A stretch of DNA of 64,000 nucleotides from CAYUYV01 sp964561475. Lineage in GTDB: Bacteria > Pseudomonadota > Alphaproteobacteria > JAJFIK01. The stretch spans positions 131,455 through 195,454 of the forward strand of contig CAZLPU010000001.1 of NCBI GenBank assembly GCA_964561475.1, read 5' to 3'. The notes under the pieces are model-generated. The model ran no database searches, was not told the DNA's origin, and worked only from the letters and a program-made list of their open reading frames with translations. The stretch's first letter is position 1, and every line of letters begins with the position of its first letter. Below, in pieces: positions 24,908-34,596 of this stretch. A program made the translations under genes and the position numbers.

Positions 24908-26029
24908 TCAGAGAAGGGCATCGGCCAGCAGCTTCCGGTGATAGGCGCTGTCTCCATGCTGCACTTGGTTCCACATGGCCCGGCGCCGGTAAAGCTGGGC
25001 ATCGCAGTCATAGGTGAAGCCAAATCCGCCATGGAACTGGATGGCCCGATCCGCGGCGAAGGCAAAAGCATCGTTGCCCTGGGCCTTGGCCATGCGGGTG
25101 GCCACCATGCCCGCCGCCCCCTGATGAAAGACATACGCTGCGTGATAAAGGTGGGACCGCGCCGTTTCATATCCAATCAGAACGTCAGCCATCGTATGTT
25201 TCAGGGCCTGATAGGAGCCGATCCGGTGGCCGAACTGGGTGCGTGTATTAAGGTAGTCGAGGGTGTAGTCCATGACCCCGGCAGCACCGCCACAGGACTC
25301 CGCGCTGACCAGCAGGGCGCCCGCCTGATCGATATGGGCGAGGCAGGACGCGGCGCGGTCGAGGGGCAGAATGGCGCTTTCGTCGACGGCCAGACCATCA
25401 AAGGTGATTTCATAAGAGCGCCGGGTTTCATCAATCACCGTTTCCCGGCGCATGGTCCCGGCAGGGATGGCGGATCCGTCCAGGGCAACCAGACAGGGGG
25501 ACCCATTCAGACTGGCGGAGACCAGGATCAGGTCCGCCGAAGCTGCGTGGAGAACCTGCCGTTTTATTCCGTGTAATGTGAAACCGTTGGCTCCCCTATC
25601 AAGTCTTGTTTCCAGATTGGTGAGGGTCCAGTCCCCATGGGGCTCATACAGAGCCAGTGTCCCGATTGTTCCGGTACAAAGGGCGGTAAGCCATCGGGCT
25701 TGCTGATCCTCGCTCCCCCCGGTCAGGAGGGCCTGGGCCGTGAGTGTGGTGGAGGCAAAAGGTGTTGCGAGAAGATGGCGGCCCATGGGCTCCATCACCG
25801 TGACCACCTCGGCCAGACCCAGGCCGATGCCGCCGAGCTCCTCGGGAACAGCGATCCCGAGCCAGCCCAGATCCACGATTTCACTCCAGACCGCCGGGTC
25901 ATGGTCCTGGTCCGATGCAATGAGACTGCGAACCGTGTCGATGGGAGATTTCTGCCGGCAGAACGTTCCGGCAATGTCCAGAAGTTGTGCCTGTTCGTCG
26001 GAAAATCCGATCCGTCGTGTACTGGTCAT
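24908..26029 (-). CDS. Acyl-CoA dehydrogenase family protein (smaller partner)
   Basis: 373 aa flavoprotein of the acyl-CoA dehydrogenase fold: helical N-terminus (EELGGIGLGLAEVV), a degenerate beta domain, and the C-terminal helical domain RTQFGHRIGSYQALKHTMAD...HGGFGFTYDCDAQLYRRRAMW. ATG 26029 was chosen because GGAAGGA precedes it. It sits 37 bp after a second acyl-CoA dehydrogenase. Such unlike adjacent pairs are known to form alpha2beta2 enzymes in sterol side-chain catabolism (FadE28-FadE29 type), with one subunit supplying the catalytic base. That pairing is inference here. Confidence 0.9.
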   Translation of the reverse strand: MTSTRRIGFSDEQAQLLDIAGTFCRQKSPIDTVRSLIASDQDHDPAVWSEIVDLGWLGIAVPEELGGIGLGLAEVVTVMEPMGRHLLATPFASTTLTAQALLTGGSEDQQARWLTALCTGTIGTLALYEPHGDWTLTNLETRLDRGANGFTLHGIKRQVLHAASADLILVSASLNGSPCLVALDGSAIPAGTMRRETVIDETRRSYEITFDGLAVDESAILPLDRAASCLAHIDQAGALLVSAESCGGAAGVMDYTLDYLNTRTQFGHRIGSYQALKHTMADVLIGYETARSHLYHAAYVFHQGAAGMVATRMAKAQGNDAFAFAADRAIQFHGGFGFTYDCDAQLYRRRAMWNQVQHGDSAYHRKLLADALL

Positions 26030-26066
26030 CAGTGGTTTCCTTCCGCGCCTGTCCGGGGTCCGGCGG

Positions 26067-27272
26067 TCAGTTTCTTGGCAGACCGAGCACCCGGTCGCCG
26101 ATGATGTTTTTCTGAATCTGGGTGGTGCCGCCGCCAATGGTTGCGGAAAAGGCGTTCAGATAGCCCCGTTGCCAGAATCCTCCGTCCACCGCGGAAGGAT
26201 CGCCAACATAATAGGCGGATGAGGTTCCCTGAAGGCTGATGGCAAAATCGTTCAGCCGCCGAATGAACTCGGTGCTTTGGGCCTTGGACATGAGGGGCAG
26301 GGCCATGGGCCGCTCGGTGATCAGGGGCTGAATATTGGCCCGGGCGGAATTCATCACCATGCCCTGTTCTTCGATCAGGAACTGGACGAGTTGGTCGCGG
26401 ATCACGGGATCTTCCATGACCGGGCGCCCGCTCCGCTGGGATTTCCGCGCCAGTTCAATCACGTCGCGGACCGTAATCTGAGTGGCTATGTAGCCGCCGG
26501 CCTGACCGCTTGCCGCACCTCTCTCGAACTCCAGAATGCGCATGGCGATGGGCCAGCCATCCCCCTCCTCTCGGACGATGCAGGTTGCGGGCACCCGGGC
26601 ATCCGTGAAGAACGTCTGGGTAAAGCCGAATTCACCGGTCAGTTTCCGGATCGGCACCGTCTCCACACCGTCGATCTTCATCGGGATCAGGAAAAAGCTC
26701 AGACCGGCATATTTATTGGGCGCTTCGGGATCGGTGCGTGCGAGCAAAATCATGTAGTCCGCATAGGAGCCGTGGGTGGTCCAGATCTTGGACCCGTTGA
26801 TGACATATTCATTGCCATCCTTCACCGCCCGGGTCTGGGCATTGCCGAGATCCGAACCGTGTTCCGGTTCGGAATAGCCCTGGCACCAGATATCCTCCGC
26901 ACTCAGAATGCCAGGGATGTATTGGCGCTTGAGTTCCTCCGAGCCGATCTCAAGGAGCAGGGGCCCGGTCCAGTTGAGGCCGATGGCATTGAGCATGATC
27001 GGCGCCCGGGCCTTGCGCATTTCGTCGGTGGCAATGGATTGGAAGGCCGGGTCCATGCCGTGGCCGCCATAGGCTTGCGGCCAGGCTGCCCCCAGATAGC
27101 CCGCTTCATGGACCCGGCGCTGCCATTCCCGCAGAAATTCGAACTGCTGGTCCGTACCCACTTCCATGAAGGTCAGTGGCAGGAGGAAACCGGGATCCCG
27201 CGGTGTGTTCTCGTGGAACCAGGCCGCCGCATCCCGGCGGAATTCGTCCAGTTCTGCTTGGCTGATCGGCAT
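26067..27272 (-). CDS. Acyl-CoA dehydrogenase (larger partner)
   Basis: 401 aa, full-length acyl-CoA dehydrogenase with FAD cofactor, oxidising acyl-CoA to 2-enoyl-CoA. Visible family motifs: AWPQAYGGHGMD, QGYSEPEHGSDLGNAQTRAV, GSKIWTTHGSYADYMILLART, and C-terminal GGGTTQIQKNIIGDRVLGLPR. It is upstream of the smaller dehydrogenase in the same minus-strand unit and diverges from the crotonase at 27466 across about 190 bp. The pair, the crotonases, the P450 and the thiolase together suggest breakdown of a branched or polycyclic acyl substrate (inference). Confidence 0.94.
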   Translation of the reverse strand: MPISQAELDEFRRDAAAWFHENTPRDPGFLLPLTFMEVGTDQQFEFLREWQRRVHEAGYLGAAWPQAYGGHGMDPAFQSIATDEMRKARAPIMLNAIGLNWTGPLLLEIGSEELKRQYIPGILSAEDIWCQGYSEPEHGSDLGNAQTRAVKDGNEYVINGSKIWTTHGSYADYMILLARTDPEAPNKYAGLSFFLIPMKIDGVETVPIRKLTGEFGFTQTFFTDARVPATCIVREEGDGWPIAMRILEFERGAASGQAGGYIATQITVRDVIELARKSQRSGRPVMEDPVIRDQLVQFLIEEQGMVMNSARANIQPLITERPMALPLMSKAQSTEFIRRLNDFAISLQGTSSAYYVGDPSAVDGGFWQRGYLNAFSATIGGGTTQIQKNIIGDRVLGLPRN

Positions 27273-27465
27273 CGCCCGAAGCCCTCCCTTTCGTTTCCGC
27301 GAACACCCTCCGACAGTCCAACCAGATCCCGACGGTGTTCAATCTTTGTTCTGGAATTTTCACGCTGTCCTATTGTGAACGGTTGCGAAGGCCGAGGAAA
27401 GAGGGTGACACTCTGATCTTCGCGCCCCATCGCAGGTGAGAGGGCATGAAACCAGGGGAAACGCT

Positions 27466-28287
27466 ATGTCTTATGACACCGGCACGGATCAACTGCTTTG
27501 CGGGATCGATGACGGGGTTGCGGTGTTCACCCTCAACCGCCCCGAAAAGAAAAACGCCCTGTCGGATACTCTGACACCGGCCCTGCGCCAGGGGCTTCAC
27601 GACCTGGAACTGCGCCAGGACGTGCGATGCATCATGATCACCGGGGCCGGCAGCGCCTTTTGCAGCGGTGGTGATGTTTCCGGCATGGGCGGGTCCCCCA
27701 GGGACGTGGATGGTCCCGCGCCGAGCCAGGCTGACCGGGTCCGGGAATTGCAGCATAAGCAGAACACATTGACCCTGCGCATGCACCAGTTGGAGAAGCC
27801 TCTGGTGGCGGCTCTGCCGGGACCGGCGGCAGGTGCGGGGCTCTGTATTGCCCTGGCCTGTGATTTGCGGGTGGCCTGCAAGAGCGCCTTCATCACCACG
27901 GGCTTCCGTAACATCGGGGTGAGTGGGGACTATGGGGGAAGTTGGACCCTGACCCGCCTCGTGGGACCGGCCCGGGCCAAGGAGCTTTACTTTCTGGGGG
28001 ACCGGATCGGTGCGGAGGAAGCCCATTCTTTGGGTATTATCAACCGTGTCTACCCGGATGATACCTTCCGTCCCGAGGCATTCGAATTTGCCCGCAGGAT
28101 CGCCCACGGCCCGACGGCCGCCATCCGCTTCATGAAAAAGAACATCAACACCGCAGCCGTATCCGGCCTGGCGGAAACCCTTGATCTTGAGGCTGAGCAT
28201 ACGATCCGTGCCTTCGCCACGGACGATGCGAGGGAGGCCATCCGCGCATTCATGGAAAAGCGCCCCCCTGACTTCCAAGGCCGGTAA
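27466..28287 (+). CDS. Enoyl-CoA hydratase/isomerase family protein
   Basis: 273 aa crotonase. Motifs: FTLNRPEKKNALSDTL, oxyanion segment FCSGGDVSGMGG, PGPAAGAGLCIALACDLRVA, and FRNIGVSGDYGGSWTLTRLVG, in which the second acidic position of classical hydratases is an Asp/Gly-rich loop. ATG 27466 follows CAGGGGAAA; an in-frame start 30 bases upstream is less well placed. The next dehydrogenase-like gene begins 15 bp downstream, so they form one transcript. Confidence 0.92.
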   Translation: MSYDTGTDQLLCGIDDGVAVFTLNRPEKKNALSDTLTPALRQGLHDLELRQDVRCIMITGAGSAFCSGGDVSGMGGSPRDVDGPAPSQADRVRELQHKQNTLTLRMHQLEKPLVAALPGPAAGAGLCIALACDLRVACKSAFITTGFRNIGVSGDYGGSWTLTRLVGPARAKELYFLGDRIGAEEAHSLGIINRVYPDDTFRPEAFEFARRIAHGPTAAIRFMKKNINTAAVSGLAETLDLEAEHTIRAFATDDAREAIRAFMEKRPPDFQGR

Positions 28288-28302
28288 AGAAGGAGAGAAC
28301 CC

Positions 28303-29271
28303 ATGACCCCCAGCCAGCTCCTTGCCGCCCTGTTCGAACCCATGCCCGCCGGTGATGATATGTCCATGCGGGACTTTCTGAGAACCTGGGGGCCGGAACC
28401 ACGGCTGCCCGCCCATCTGGGTCTCTCGGCCGACCACAACCGCTCCGCATTCGCACGACTTGTCTGGGTGGCCTTGCGGGCAAGCCGCCGGGCGACGGCA
28501 TCGGCCGCGGGCCATCAGGCCGCGATCAGGCGCCTTTTTCCGGAGACACCTGTTGATGCGGTCACGGCCTTCTGCATCAGTGAGGACCACGGCCCCCGGC
28601 CGTCGAAAATCTTCACGACCCTGACGCAAGCCGATGACAGAAGCGGCGGGTGGGTCCTGAACGGAAGCAAGCGCTGGGCGTCCATGTCGCCGAACGCGGA
28701 TATTCTCTATGTTGCCGCGTCGATCGACCGGACCGAGGCGCGCAATCACTTGCGCATGGTCCGGCTTGCCGCGGATCGGGACGGGGTGGGGATCGATACA
28801 ACACCCTATGCGGATAAATACGGTGAAATGGGGATCGCCAATCTCAGTTTTGCGGATGTGCGTGTCGGTGAGGACGAAGTCATCGATGCGGATGCCTATG
28901 AGAGCTACATCAAGCCCTTCCGCATCGTTGAAGATGTCTACAACACGGCGGGCACCCAGATCGGCTTGTTGCGCCTGGGCCTGAACCAGGGCTGGCCGGA
29001 CCCTGTTCTCGAAGACCTCACGGGGCTGATCATGCAGGCGGCGACCATCGCCCACACGCCCATGGCAGAGGCTCCGGATATTGTTCTGATTGCCTCCTAT
29101 TTCCGCCAGTCCAGAACCATGTGGGATGAACTCGCCCCCTGCTGGGATCAAGTGGCCCCGAACGTGCGTGCTGCCTGGAGCCCCGAAACGGGGCTGCTGG
29201 ATATCGCAGCCCAGGCCCGGGAAACCCGCCGCCGGAACGCCTGGGAAGAGATTGCAGGCCAGTGGTCCTGA
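28303..29271 (+). CDS. Divergent acyl-CoA dehydrogenase-like protein
   Basis: 322 aa, shorter than usual for the family. The central part has the acyl-CoA dehydrogenase beta-domain pattern (WVLNGSKRWASMSPNADILYVAASIDR, IANLSFADVRVGEDEVID). The N-terminal part is short and the C-terminal helical domain is divergent, lacking the terminal GGTTQIQ-type segment. FAD binding and catalysis are therefore uncertain. GAAGGAGAG precedes the ATG. Co-transcribed with the crotonase just upstream. Confidence 0.75.
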   Translation: MTPSQLLAALFEPMPAGDDMSMRDFLRTWGPEPRLPAHLGLSADHNRSAFARLVWVALRASRRATASAAGHQAAIRRLFPETPVDAVTAFCISEDHGPRPSKIFTTLTQADDRSGGWVLNGSKRWASMSPNADILYVAASIDRTEARNHLRMVRLAADRDGVGIDTTPYADKYGEMGIANLSFADVRVGEDEVIDADAYESYIKPFRIVEDVYNTAGTQIGLLRLGLNQGWPDPVLEDLTGLIMQAATIAHTPMAEAPDIVLIASYFRQSRTMWDELAPCWDQVAPNVRAAWSPETGLLDIAAQARETRRRNAWEEIAGQWS

Positions 29272-29382
29272 TAGAGAGTGTTTCTGGGGAGAAGTGCGCA
29301 CAAGGAGCAAATAGGACGAATGGAGTGCATCTGGTTGGTGCGGGTGCTCAGTGTCGTATCTCAATAAAACGGAAACTTGCTT

Positions 29383-30771
29383 TTGAGTGATGTCCTCAGA
29401 CATTTACCCCAGGTTCAATCCCTCCTGGAGACCGATCAGGCCCGGCATCTGACAAGCACCTTCAGCCGGGACGAGGTCGTTGCTGCCATTCGGGGGACAT
29501 TGCAGGATGTACGGGCCCGCCTGTTGAAGGACCCTGGAGCAGGGCTTCCCGATTTTGCGGCACCGGCATTTTTCGAGGATCTGTCTGTGCGGATCCGTGC
29601 CGCCCGCCGCAGTACGCTGTGCAAGGTGGTCAACGGCACCGGGGTCATCATTCACACCAATCTGGGCCGCGCGCCACTGGCCCAGGAAGCTTTCGCAGCC
29701 ATGGAACGGGCTGCCTCGGGCTATGCCAATCTGGAACTCGATCTTGGTACTGGCAAACGGGGCTCGCGCTACAAGCTGGTGGAGAACCTGCTTTGCACAC
29801 TGACCGGAGCGGAAGCAGCCATTGTCGTCAACAACTGTGCCGCAGCGGTCCTGGTGTGTCTTTCCGCCCTCGCCCGGGATGGTGAAGTGGTGGCGTCACG
29901 GGGTGAGCTGATCGAAATCGGCGGCTCATTCCGCATGCCCGATGTGATCCTTCAGAGTGGGGCGCATTTGCGTGAGGTCGGAGCGACAAACAAGACATCG
30001 CTGGCCGATTACGAACAGGCCATTGGCGAGGGAACCCGTGTGCTGCTGAAAAGCCATACGAGCAATTTCCGTATTGTTGGTTTCACCGCTGCGCCCGGGC
30101 GCAGGGACCTTGCAGATCTCGCCCGCCGTCATGGAGTGGTTCTCATGGAGGATCTGGGCAGCGGCGTTCTGGTGGATCTGGCACCCCATGGGCTGACGGA
30201 TGAACCCGTGGTCGGTGACATCCTGCGGACAGGTGTCGATGTGGTCACCTTCTCCGGCGACAAGCTGCTCGGCGGTCCTCAGTCGGGGATCATTGCCGGG
30301 CGGAAGACAGTGATCGACCGGCTGAAAACCCACCCCCTGCTCAGGGCGGTCCGGATCGACAAACTCTCTCTGGCCGCCCTTGAGGCGACCCTGCGCCTTT
30401 ACCGTCCGCCCCATGATCCATTCGAAAAGATCCCCGTACTCCGGTGCCTCGCCCAGACCATGCAAACGGTCCAGGCCCGGGCAATGGCCTTGGCCAGAGA
30501 AGTTTGTGCACAAACGGCATTTGACGCGCAGGTGGTAGAAAGCGTGGCTTATGCGGGAGGAGGCTCCCTGCCCCAGCAGGATCTCGAAAGCTTTGCTGTC
30601 GTTCTCACCGGAGCCGGATTGACGCCGGATGCCCTGGCCACGGCCCTGCGACAGACGGATCCGCCAGTGATCGGCCGGATCGCCGATGGCCGTTTCCTGC
30701 TCGATATGCGGGCGGTCAGCGACGGGGACATTCCCCTCATTGTCTCGGCACTGAAGGGCTTGAATCCGTGA
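29383..30771 (+). CDS. selA: L-seryl-tRNA(Sec) selenium transferase (selenocysteine synthase)
   Basis: PLP enzyme (462 aa) converting seryl-tRNA(Sec) to selenocysteinyl-tRNA(Sec) with selenophosphate. Family segments: KVVNGTGVIIHTNLGRAPL, YANLELDLGTGKRGSR, EAAIVVNNCAAAV, and FSGDKLLGGPQSG, whose Lys294 should hold PLP. An in-frame stop lies 18 bases upstream and there is no ATG, so the start must be TTG. TTG 29383 (MSDVLRHLPQ) has GGAA at a good distance; TTG 29377 is the alternative. The stop overlaps the selB GTG. selD (selenophosphate synthetase) is not in the window. Confidence 0.96.
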   Translation: MSDVLRHLPQVQSLLETDQARHLTSTFSRDEVVAAIRGTLQDVRARLLKDPGAGLPDFAAPAFFEDLSVRIRAARRSTLCKVVNGTGVIIHTNLGRAPLAQEAFAAMERAASGYANLELDLGTGKRGSRYKLVENLLCTLTGAEAAIVVNNCAAAVLVCLSALARDGEVVASRGELIEIGGSFRMPDVILQSGAHLREVGATNKTSLADYEQAIGEGTRVLLKSHTSNFRIVGFTAAPGRRDLADLARRHGVVLMEDLGSGVLVDLAPHGLTDEPVVGDILRTGVDVVTFSGDKLLGGPQSGIIAGRKTVIDRLKTHPLLRAVRIDKLSLAALEATLRLYRPPHDPFEKIPVLRCLAQTMQTVQARAMALAREVCAQTAFDAQVVESVAYAGGGSLPQQDLESFAVVLTGAGLTPDALATALRQTDPPVIGRIADGRFLLDMRAVSDGDIPLIVSALKGLNP

Positions 30772-32663
30772 GCGTGCCCCGAACCCTTGTGGTCATCGGC
30801 CATGTGGATCACGGCAAGACCGCTCTTGTCAGGGCATTGACGGGCATGGAGACCGACCGTCTGAGTGAGGAAAAGCGTCGGGGTCTGTCCATCACCCTCG
30901 GGTTCGCACACAAGATATCGGACCATGGTTGCATCGACCTGATCGATGCGCCGGGTCATGAGGATTTCATTCGTGCCATGGCGGCGGGCGCGTCCGGTGC
31001 CCACGGCGCATTGCTGGTCATCTCCGCAGCGGATGGGTTGGAGGCCCAGACCTACGATCATCTCAGCATTGCCCGAAGTCTTGGAGTGGACAGTGGTGTC
31101 ATTGCACTGACGAAAAGCGATCTGGTCGGTGCCGATCAACGCGAGGCCATCGCCGGAAAGCTAGAAAGGCAGGTGCGCGACGTAGGCTTCGAGCCCTCCG
31201 CGACCGTGTTCTGTTCGGCCCATTCCGGTGAGGGCCTGGATGCCCTGATGACGGCCCTGGAAACATTCCCCGTCAAGACTGCCCCCCCAGGGCAACCCGG
31301 CACTTACTTTCTGCCGGTGGACCGGGTCTTTTCTTCCCCCGGGACTGGCACCGTTGTGACCGGTACACTGCTTGGTGGTGATCTGCCCGTGGATGCGGTA
31401 CCGGAGATCGGATCCGATGGCCTGACTGCCGGAATACGAGGTATGCAGATCCATGGTGAATCTGTTGCTCTGGCCCGCGTCGGGCAGCGTGTGGCGGTCA
31501 ATCTCAGAGGCCTTGCCGCGGACCGGATCAGGCGGGGGGATGTGCTGCGCTCTCCGGGCCGGTTTCCGTCCACGAACCGGGTGCATGTGCGCCTGTCGAT
31601 GCACTACCATCGGGATACCTTCTTGAAGCACCTCGATAAGGTGCGTGTGCTGATCGGTTCTGTGGCCGAGGTGGCATCGGTGCGGTTACTGGAAGACAAG
31701 ACGCTTGAGCCGGGCCAGAGCGGCTTAGCCGAACTCCGGTTCGCCGCGCCGGTCACGGTCTTTGGCGGCCAGCGGGCAGCCATAAGGCGGCTTTCCCCCG
31801 CAAGAACCCTGGGCAGCGCAACCGTGCTCGATCCCGCGCCCGGAGCGATCCGGCGGCGGGATCCCGGACGGCTCAAAATATTGCAAGCGGCCGAAACCGG
31901 TAATCTCGCCGGCATCGCCGCGGGATTGGCCGAGCAGGGGCGTGGTCCATTTCTGGCCCGCGACCTATGCCGCCTCGCCCGCGTTTCCCTGGAAAATCTG
32001 GGTGCCTGCCAGCAACCGGCATTCGCGGATCTGGGGAATGGGTATTGGGCGCTCTCTGATACTCCGCAAACAGTGCAAAGAATGGTGCTCACGCAGATCC
32101 AAACCTTTTTCGACGTCCATCCGGTCAAGCTGGCCATGCCTCAGATTGTGCTCCGCACCCGGATGCTCCCTGCCTATGATGCTGTTCTCATCGCGCACGC
32201 GGAACAGGCACTCGTACGCGATGGTACGATCCGCGTTCATGATGGCGGGGTCATTCTGGAGGGGCGGGACCCGTGGTCGGTGTTGACCGGCGCGCACCGG
32301 GCCGGGCTGGACGCGATGGAAACAGCCTTGCGTGACGGTGGGGTCAATCCTCCCCTCAAGGCGGAGCTGGCAGCGCTTGCTCCGGATGGAGATGATCTTT
32401 TGGCCCTGCTGGCGGAGAAGGGCCGTGCGGTCCTTCTATACAATCATGCTCTGCGCCAGCATGTGGCCTTCCATCCCCAAACCATCGAGCAGGCGAGGAC
32501 CTGTCTTCGGGAGGCGTTCCCGCCACCATCCCCGTTCAAGACCGGAGAAGCCCGGGCCGTATTGGCGACCACCCGCCGGTTCATCGTGCCCCTTCTGGAG
32601 CATCTGGACGCCTTGGGTCTGACCGTGCGCGAAGGAGATCTGCGCCATCTCGCCGAGGCATAG
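30768..32663 (+). CDS. selB: Selenocysteine-specific elongation factor SelB
   Basis: GTPase (631 aa) that delivers Sec-tRNA to UGA codons followed by a SECIS hairpin. G1 GHVDHGKT, switch region RRGLSITLGFAH, DAPGHEDF and TKSDL are intact in the first 130 residues. EF-Tu-like beta-barrel domains follow (FSSPGTGTVVTGTLLGGD), then C-terminal winged helices that bind the hairpin. It starts with GTG overlapping the selA stop (GTGA). Position between selA and the Sec tRNA gives a complete decoding unit except SelD. Confidence 0.97.
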   Translation: MSVPRTLVVIGHVDHGKTALVRALTGMETDRLSEEKRRGLSITLGFAHKISDHGCIDLIDAPGHEDFIRAMAAGASGAHGALLVISAADGLEAQTYDHLSIARSLGVDSGVIALTKSDLVGADQREAIAGKLERQVRDVGFEPSATVFCSAHSGEGLDALMTALETFPVKTAPPGQPGTYFLPVDRVFSSPGTGTVVTGTLLGGDLPVDAVPEIGSDGLTAGIRGMQIHGESVALARVGQRVAVNLRGLAADRIRRGDVLRSPGRFPSTNRVHVRLSMHYHRDTFLKHLDKVRVLIGSVAEVASVRLLEDKTLEPGQSGLAELRFAAPVTVFGGQRAAIRRLSPARTLGSATVLDPAPGAIRRRDPGRLKILQAAETGNLAGIAAGLAEQGRGPFLARDLCRLARVSLENLGACQQPAFADLGNGYWALSDTPQTVQRMVLTQIQTFFDVHPVKLAMPQIVLRTRMLPAYDAVLIAHAEQALVRDGTIRVHDGGVILEGRDPWSVLTGAHRAGLDAMETALRDGGVNPPLKAELAALAPDGDDLLALLAEKGRAVLLYNHALRQHVAFHPQTIEQARTCLREAFPPPSPFKTGEARAVLATTRRFIVPLLEHLDALGLTVREGDLRHLAEA

Positions 32664-32720
32664 GATCTGCGGACCATGCCGATTGCTTGAGGGCTGCAAG
32701 GTTGTATCCTGGCAGATCAA

Positions 32721-32815
32721 GGAGGTGACAGGAGTCTGGTGGCTTCCCTGGTCTTCAAAACCAGTGACACGCCGAACAGGCGTGTGGTGGGTTCGATTCC
32801 CATCCACCTCCGCCA
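32721..32815 (+). tRNA. selC: Selenocysteine tRNA (anticodon TCA)
   Basis: 95 nt including an encoded CCA. The acceptor stem begins GGAGGTG and ends CACCTCC, followed by G and CCA. The anticodon arm is CTGGT-CTTCAAA-ACCAG with anticodon TCA, which reads UGA. The long variable arm (ACACGCCGAACAGGCGTGT region) and the T-arm GTGGG-TTCGATT-CCCAT fit tRNA-Sec. It lies just after selB. Confidence 0.96.
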
Positions 32816-32989
32816 CGGCTTGTCCGGTCCCGCGCCGCTCCCGCCTTACCGCCCGGCGCCCGTTCCAGCCCCCGGGATTCAATGTCTGTTCAATTGGTTG
32901 TGCCAATTTTGAAGGGCGGCCAACGGCGTCACAGGTCCATGCGCAGAGCGTATGTTGAATTCCCTGGATCAATGCGGCACGCTTTCCGT

Positions 32990-34573
32990 ATGGAACAGAT
33001 GTTGACCCCATTCTCGCTTGAAGATGCAGCCGGTCGGGCTTTTGCCTTTCCCAGTGGCAGGCCTGCACTCATTTGTTTTGTCAAGGAAGACTGCCCCACC
33101 TGCAACTTGGCCGTGCCGGTGATGGAAATGTTCCATCGCGCCTATGGCGCGGGCTGTGATGTTGTGCTTCTCGACCAGAGTGGGGCAGGGGGATTTGCCG
33201 GAAGGGACGGTTTGACCCTGCCCATCCTGGACGACTCCTCGTGCCGGGTGTCCTTCGATACAGACATCGAAATCGTCCCAACTGTTCTGTGGGCTGATGG
33301 GTCCGGAGTGCTGAAAGGTCAATTGACCGGGTTCGTTCGTGCCGATTGGGAGTGGCTGGGCCAAGCGCTCGCCTCGGATCTCGCCCTGCCCGCCGCCGCC
33401 ATTGACTGGATGTCCATGCCGGAATGGCGGGTGGGCTGTGGTTCAAAGCATCTTGATCCGGATGTTTTTGCCCGTCTGCAGGCCCAAGCACAATCGAGCC
33501 CGCTGCGTGCCCGCAGGATCGACGTCGGCTCCGCCGACGATGTGCATGAATTCATGTATGACCAGGGTTTTTCCGATGGTCTGCCCCTCGTGCCCCCGAC
33601 CCCTGAGCGGGTGCTGCGCATGCTGAGCGGCACACGCCGGGATCCCCAGGAGGTGGTTGCTGTCATGCCGCCCAATATGGGGGTGGCGACGGTGGAGAAA
33701 ATTGCCGTCAACGCCGTAATGGCGGGCTGCAAGCCGGAATATCTGCCGGTGGTGATTGCCGCCGTCGAAGCGGTGTGTACGGATGCCTTCAACATTCACG
33801 GCGTGATGGCCACCACCATGGGGGCTTCTCCGGTCATGGTGGTCAACGGGCCAATCCGCCATCGGATCGGCATGAACATGAAACTGGGGGCCCTTGGCAC
33901 CGGCAATCGGGCCAATGCCACGATCGGTCGTGCCCTGCGGCTGGTGGTCCGCAATGTGGGCGGCGCGAGACCGGACGGATCGGAGCGGTCCACCCTCGCC
34001 AGCCCCATGAAATTCACCATGTGTTTTGCCGAGTGGGAAGAGCGTAATCCCTGGACGCCGCTCCATGTTGAGAGGGGTTTCGATCCACAGGACTCCGTGG
34101 TGACCGTCTTTGCCATGACCAGCGGCCCGGTCCTGATCGTCGATCAGGAATCCCGTGAGCCGGATCAGATCGCCGGGTCTCTCGGGTTGGGACTGGAAGG
34201 TGTGTTCCTGTCCAAGATGCACGCCGCCCCCATTGATGCCCTGCTTGTGGTGTGCCCTGAGCATATCGATACCCTGATGCGGGACGCCAGCGGCTACACC
34301 AAGGACCGCCTACGGGCGCGGATCCAGGAGGTGACCCGGAAACCGTTCCGTTCCATGTTCGAGGACGAGACTTCTGGAGCAGGGCTGAAGCGCCATGTGG
34401 CAGAGCGGTACACGGAAGAGCAACTTAACGGAATGGTGCCAAAATTCGCCAGCGAAGATTACATCCATATCGTTGTCGCGGGTTCTGATGCGGGCAAGTT
34501 TTCCGGCGCTTTCCATGGCTGGGCCACGGGGGAGATCGGATCGGTTTCCGTGTCCAGAAAGATCGAAGATTGA
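32990..34573 (+). CDS. Thioredoxin-like domain fused to an uncharacterised domain, next to the UGSC selenoprotein
   Basis: 527 aa. Residues 1-130 look like a thioredoxin/peroxiredoxin-type fold with the redox motif KEDCPTC (CxxC) after a beta strand, and a cis-Pro-like segment IEIVPTVLW. The rest is one conserved-looking domain I do not recognise (FSDGLPLVPPTPERVLRML, MPPNMGVATVEKIAVNAVMAGCKPEY, KLGALGTGNRANATIGRALRLV). No signal peptide. The start is uncertain: 32990 fits the domain, while in-frame ATGs at 32882 and 32972 are possible and none has a strong ribosome-binding site. It is followed 23 bp later by the UGSC gene, so the two are one transcript and likely act together. Confidence 0.75.
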   Translation: MEQMLTPFSLEDAAGRAFAFPSGRPALICFVKEDCPTCNLAVPVMEMFHRAYGAGCDVVLLDQSGAGGFAGRDGLTLPILDDSSCRVSFDTDIEIVPTVLWADGSGVLKGQLTGFVRADWEWLGQALASDLALPAAAIDWMSMPEWRVGCGSKHLDPDVFARLQAQAQSSPLRARRIDVGSADDVHEFMYDQGFSDGLPLVPPTPERVLRMLSGTRRDPQEVVAVMPPNMGVATVEKIAVNAVMAGCKPEYLPVVIAAVEAVCTDAFNIHGVMATTMGASPVMVVNGPIRHRIGMNMKLGALGTGNRANATIGRALRLVVRNVGGARPDGSERSTLASPMKFTMCFAEWEERNPWTPLHVERGFDPQDSVVTVFAMTSGPVLIVDQESREPDQIAGSLGLGLEGVFLSKMHAAPIDALLVVCPEHIDTLMRDASGYTKDRLRARIQEVTRKPFRSMFEDETSGAGLKRHVAERYTEEQLNGMVPKFASEDYIHIVVAGSDAGKFSGAFHGWATGEIGSVSVSRKIED

Positions 34574-34596
34574 GGCGCAATGAAAGGAGGACCCAG

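Noticed and set aside
27370..29403. 677-codon minus-strand open frame
   Set aside because: It lies opposite a clear crotonase and an acyl-CoA dehydrogenase-like gene, and its protein resembles nothing.
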